64,000 nt of DNA from assembly GCF_001870465.1 (NCBI RefSeq), contig NZ_MDGK01000015.1:186001-250000 (forward strand), in the 5' to 3' direction. Below are positions 62,691 through 64,000 of this stretch, one piece after another. The position numbers and the translations under genes are program-made. The notes under the pieces are model-generated. The model was not told the DNA's origin. It saw only the letters and a program-made list of their open reading frames with translations, and did not search any database. Origin of the DNA: Pseudomonas extremorientalis (GTDB taxonomy: Bacteria; Pseudomonadota; Gammaproteobacteria; Pseudomonadales; Pseudomonadaceae). How positions within the stretch are numbered: position 1 is the first letter of the stretch; the number at the start of each line of letters is the position of its first letter.

Positions 62691-63323
62691 ATGAATAAAG
62701 TGCTGATCGTGGATGATCATCCCGTCATTCGTCTTGCTGTGCGTATGCTAATGGAACGTCATGGTTATGAGGTCGTTGCCGAGACCGATAACGGTGTCGA
62801 TGCATTGCAACTTGCACGGGAGCATATGCCGGACATTGTCATACTGGATATCGGGATTCCCAAACTTGACGGGCTGGAAGTTATTTGCCGGCTGTCTTCT
62901 ACCAAGCAATCCGTGCCTTTCAAGGTGCTGGTGCTGACGTCACAGGCCCCTGGCCATTTTTCCATGCGTTGCATGCAGGCGGGGGCTGCCGGCTACGTGT
63001 GCAAGCAACAGGACCTGACCGAGTTGCTGAGTGCGATCAAGGCGGTGCTGTCGGGCTATAGCTACTTCCCCAACCAGGCACTCAACTCGGTACGCTCCAC
63101 CATGGGCAATGCCAGCGAGGCCGATATGGTCGAGCGTCTGTCGGGTCGGGAAATGATGGTATTGCAGCAGTTGGCCCGGGGCCGAACCAACAAGGAGATT
63201 GCCGACGGCATGTTCCTCAGCAACAAGACCGTCAGCACCTACAAGACACGTTTGCTGCTCAAACTCAACGCCCGCTCCCTTGTGGACCTGATCGAACTGG
63301 CCCAGCGCAACGGCTTGGTATAG
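62691..63323 (+). CDS. NarL/FixJ-type response regulator, BvgA-like
   Basis: A 210-residue regulator whose sequence closely follows BvgA in length and motifs: KVLIVDDHPVIRLAVRMLMERHGYEV, phospho-Asp in VILDIGIPKLDGLEVI, receiver Lys in YVCKQQDL, and LuxR-type HTH REMMVLQQLARGRTNKEIADGMFLSNKTVSTYKTRLLLKL. No kinase gene is adjacent, so it is an orphan that must answer to an unorthodox kinase elsewhere. The ATG at 62691 is preferred; a TTG 12 nt upstream is less likely. Confidence 0.9.
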   Translation: MNKVLIVDDHPVIRLAVRMLMERHGYEVVAETDNGVDALQLAREHMPDIVILDIGIPKLDGLEVICRLSSTKQSVPFKVLVLTSQAPGHFSMRCMQAGAAGYVCKQQDLTELLSAIKAVLSGYSYFPNQALNSVRSTMGNASEADMVERLSGREMMVLQQLARGRTNKEIADGMFLSNKTVSTYKTRLLLKLNARSLVDLIELAQRNGLV

Positions 63324-63363
63324 AGGAGGGCACTGCAGCGCACATTGTCTGGGTGACCGGCAG

Positions 63364-63388
63364 AAAAAAGCCTCCGTAAGGGAGGCTT
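63364..63388 (-). terminator. Terminator of the small acidic gene
   Basis: Stem AAGCCTCC / GGAGGCTT and a T-run on the minus strand, 20 bp after the stop at 63408. Confidence 0.85.
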
Positions 63389-63407
63389 CCGGCCGTCGAC
63401 AGTTCGA

Positions 63408-63587
63408 TCACAGATCGAAGTCATAATCTGCCAGCTGTTTTTGCAAGCGTCGTTCTTCCAGAAGATTGTCGATGGTGCGGCGTTTGCTCAAATTGGTCTT
63501 GGCTACCTCAACGGGTGCTTCTGCCCCATCATCATCCGACTCAACAAGGTCGTCTTCCACTTCCAGTTGTTCTTTGCCAGTGCTCAT
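63408..63587 (-). CDS. Small acidic protein, PA3496-like
   Basis: A 59-residue protein with an acidic N-terminal half (EVEDDLVESDDDGAE) and a basic helix (SKRRTIDNLLEERRLQKQLADYDFDL). It matches the short PA3496-type protein found beside nth in pseudomonads, sometimes called a putative envelope integrity protein. Function unknown. The ATG at 63587 has GGAG 9 nt upstream. Confidence 0.75.
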   Translation of the reverse strand: MSTGKEQLEVEDDLVESDDDGAEAPVEVAKTNLSKRRTIDNLLEERRLQKQLADYDFDL

Positions 63588-63694
63588 AAGGTTCACTCCG
63601 GGCTAGGACTGCCGTTGGCGCTCCTTATAACGATAATCCATGATCGGGTAAAAAAGATTTTTTCAATCGGCTGATCGAGAAAACCAATGATCCC

Positions 63695-64000
63695 TCAATC
63701 GTCGGACGTCTTGTCCTTGTATTCGCACAGGTCTTCGATACGACAGCTGCCGCAACGCGGCCTGCGGGCCTGGCAAACGTAGCGTCCATGAAGGATCAGC
63801 CAGTGGTGAGAGTCCAGTAGATAGGGCTTGGGTACAAACTTCATCAACTGCTTTTCGACCTCAACCACGTTCTTCCCACGGGCAATGCCGGTTCTGTTGC
63901 TGACCCGGAAGATATGGGTGTCCACCGCCATCGTCAGTTGCCTGAACGCGGTGTTGAGCACCACATTGGCAGTTTTACGACCGACTCCTGGCAGGGCTTC
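63695..64000 (-). CDS. nth: Endonuclease III, 3' part (5' end outside window)
   Basis: The last 101 residues of Nth, a DNA glycosylase/AP lyase that removes oxidised pyrimidines. The helix-hairpin-helix with catalytic Lys (LPGVGRKTA) and the catalytic Asp (VDTHIFRV) are present, as is the 4Fe-4S loop C-x6-C-x2-C-x5-C (CQARRPRCGSCRIEDLC). The frame continues past 64000 to the missing start. Confidence 0.95.
   Translation of the reverse strand, partial: EALPGVGRKTANVVLNTAFRQLTMAVDTHIFRVSNRTGIARGKNVVEVEKQLMKFVPKPYLLDSHHWLILHGRYVCQARRPRCGSCRIEDLCEYKDKTSDD

Overview
The window looks like chromosomal DNA of a Pseudomonas from the fluorescens/putida side of the genus. Three things point there: the run glpD-glpR-glpK-glpF / ybaK / argF / grxD / bfr / bfd / peroxiredoxin / rnt-pyrC / motY / argG; the AauRS-AatJQMP acidic amino acid module beside it; and REP palindromes of the GTGGGAGGGGGC type. 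No tRNA, rRNA, phage, insertion sequence or CRISPR array was seen. The gene order from about 38 kb to the right edge appears to be conserved core. The left 37 kb is more accessory.

Layout. 1-5452 (minus) is a very large DUF6543-type toxin/effector whose C-terminal leucine-rich repeats run off the left edge. 5517-11095 (minus) holds an OpgC-family acyltransferase, a cupin, an FMN-dependent glutamate synthase-like protein and a secreted GH3 beta-glucosidase. 11263-11535 is a zinc-free L31 paralogue with a possible Zur site. 11557-19127 is a signalling island: a four-gene, tightly coupled minus-strand operon (REC-GGDEF-EAL, di-haem cytochrome c, membrane histidine kinase, REC-histidine kinase) and a divergent REC-HD-GYP protein with a degraded active site. 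19154-23317 is a second DUF6543-type toxin with an AT-richer C-terminal part. 23492-30272 carries Nudix, MetR, a hydrolase, a DsbA-like protein, a three-gene operon (ureohydrolase-fold protein plus two small EamA proteins), a desaturase and a MipA-type porin.

30434-37774 is a six-gene overlapping operon: MtnX-like phosphatase, class III aminotransferase, alpha/beta hydrolase, GNAT/FemAB-like transferase, sensor kinase and sigma-54 activator. It is preceded by a sigma-54 promoter and nested inverted repeats, so it looks like an autoregulated pathway under its own two-component system. This is the best candidate for an undescribed system in the window.

37898-44865 is aauS-aauR-glpM and aatJ-aatQ-aatM-aatP, with a very good sigma-54 promoter, two AauR-type palindromes and a Crc/Hfq-type A-rich motif. 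45190-50278 is the glycerol module (F-K-R-D), with a GlpR operator pair before glpD and a Crc-type motif before glpF. 50608-62067 carries ybaK, an orphan ABC ATPase coupled to argF, a molybdopterin oxidoreductase, grxD, bfr/bfd, a peroxiredoxin, rnt-pyrC, motY and argG. ArgR operators precede argF and argG, and a Fur box precedes bfd. The right end has a BvgA-like response regulator, a small acidic protein and the 3' part of nth.

Functional themes are: glycerol and Asp/Glu uptake under catabolite control; arginine synthesis; iron storage and release (the Bfr subunit lacks ferroxidase ligands but keeps haem Met52); redox-linked c-di-GMP signalling; and two large contact- or host-directed toxins. 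All family names come from reading motifs and remembered homologues. No database search was possible.
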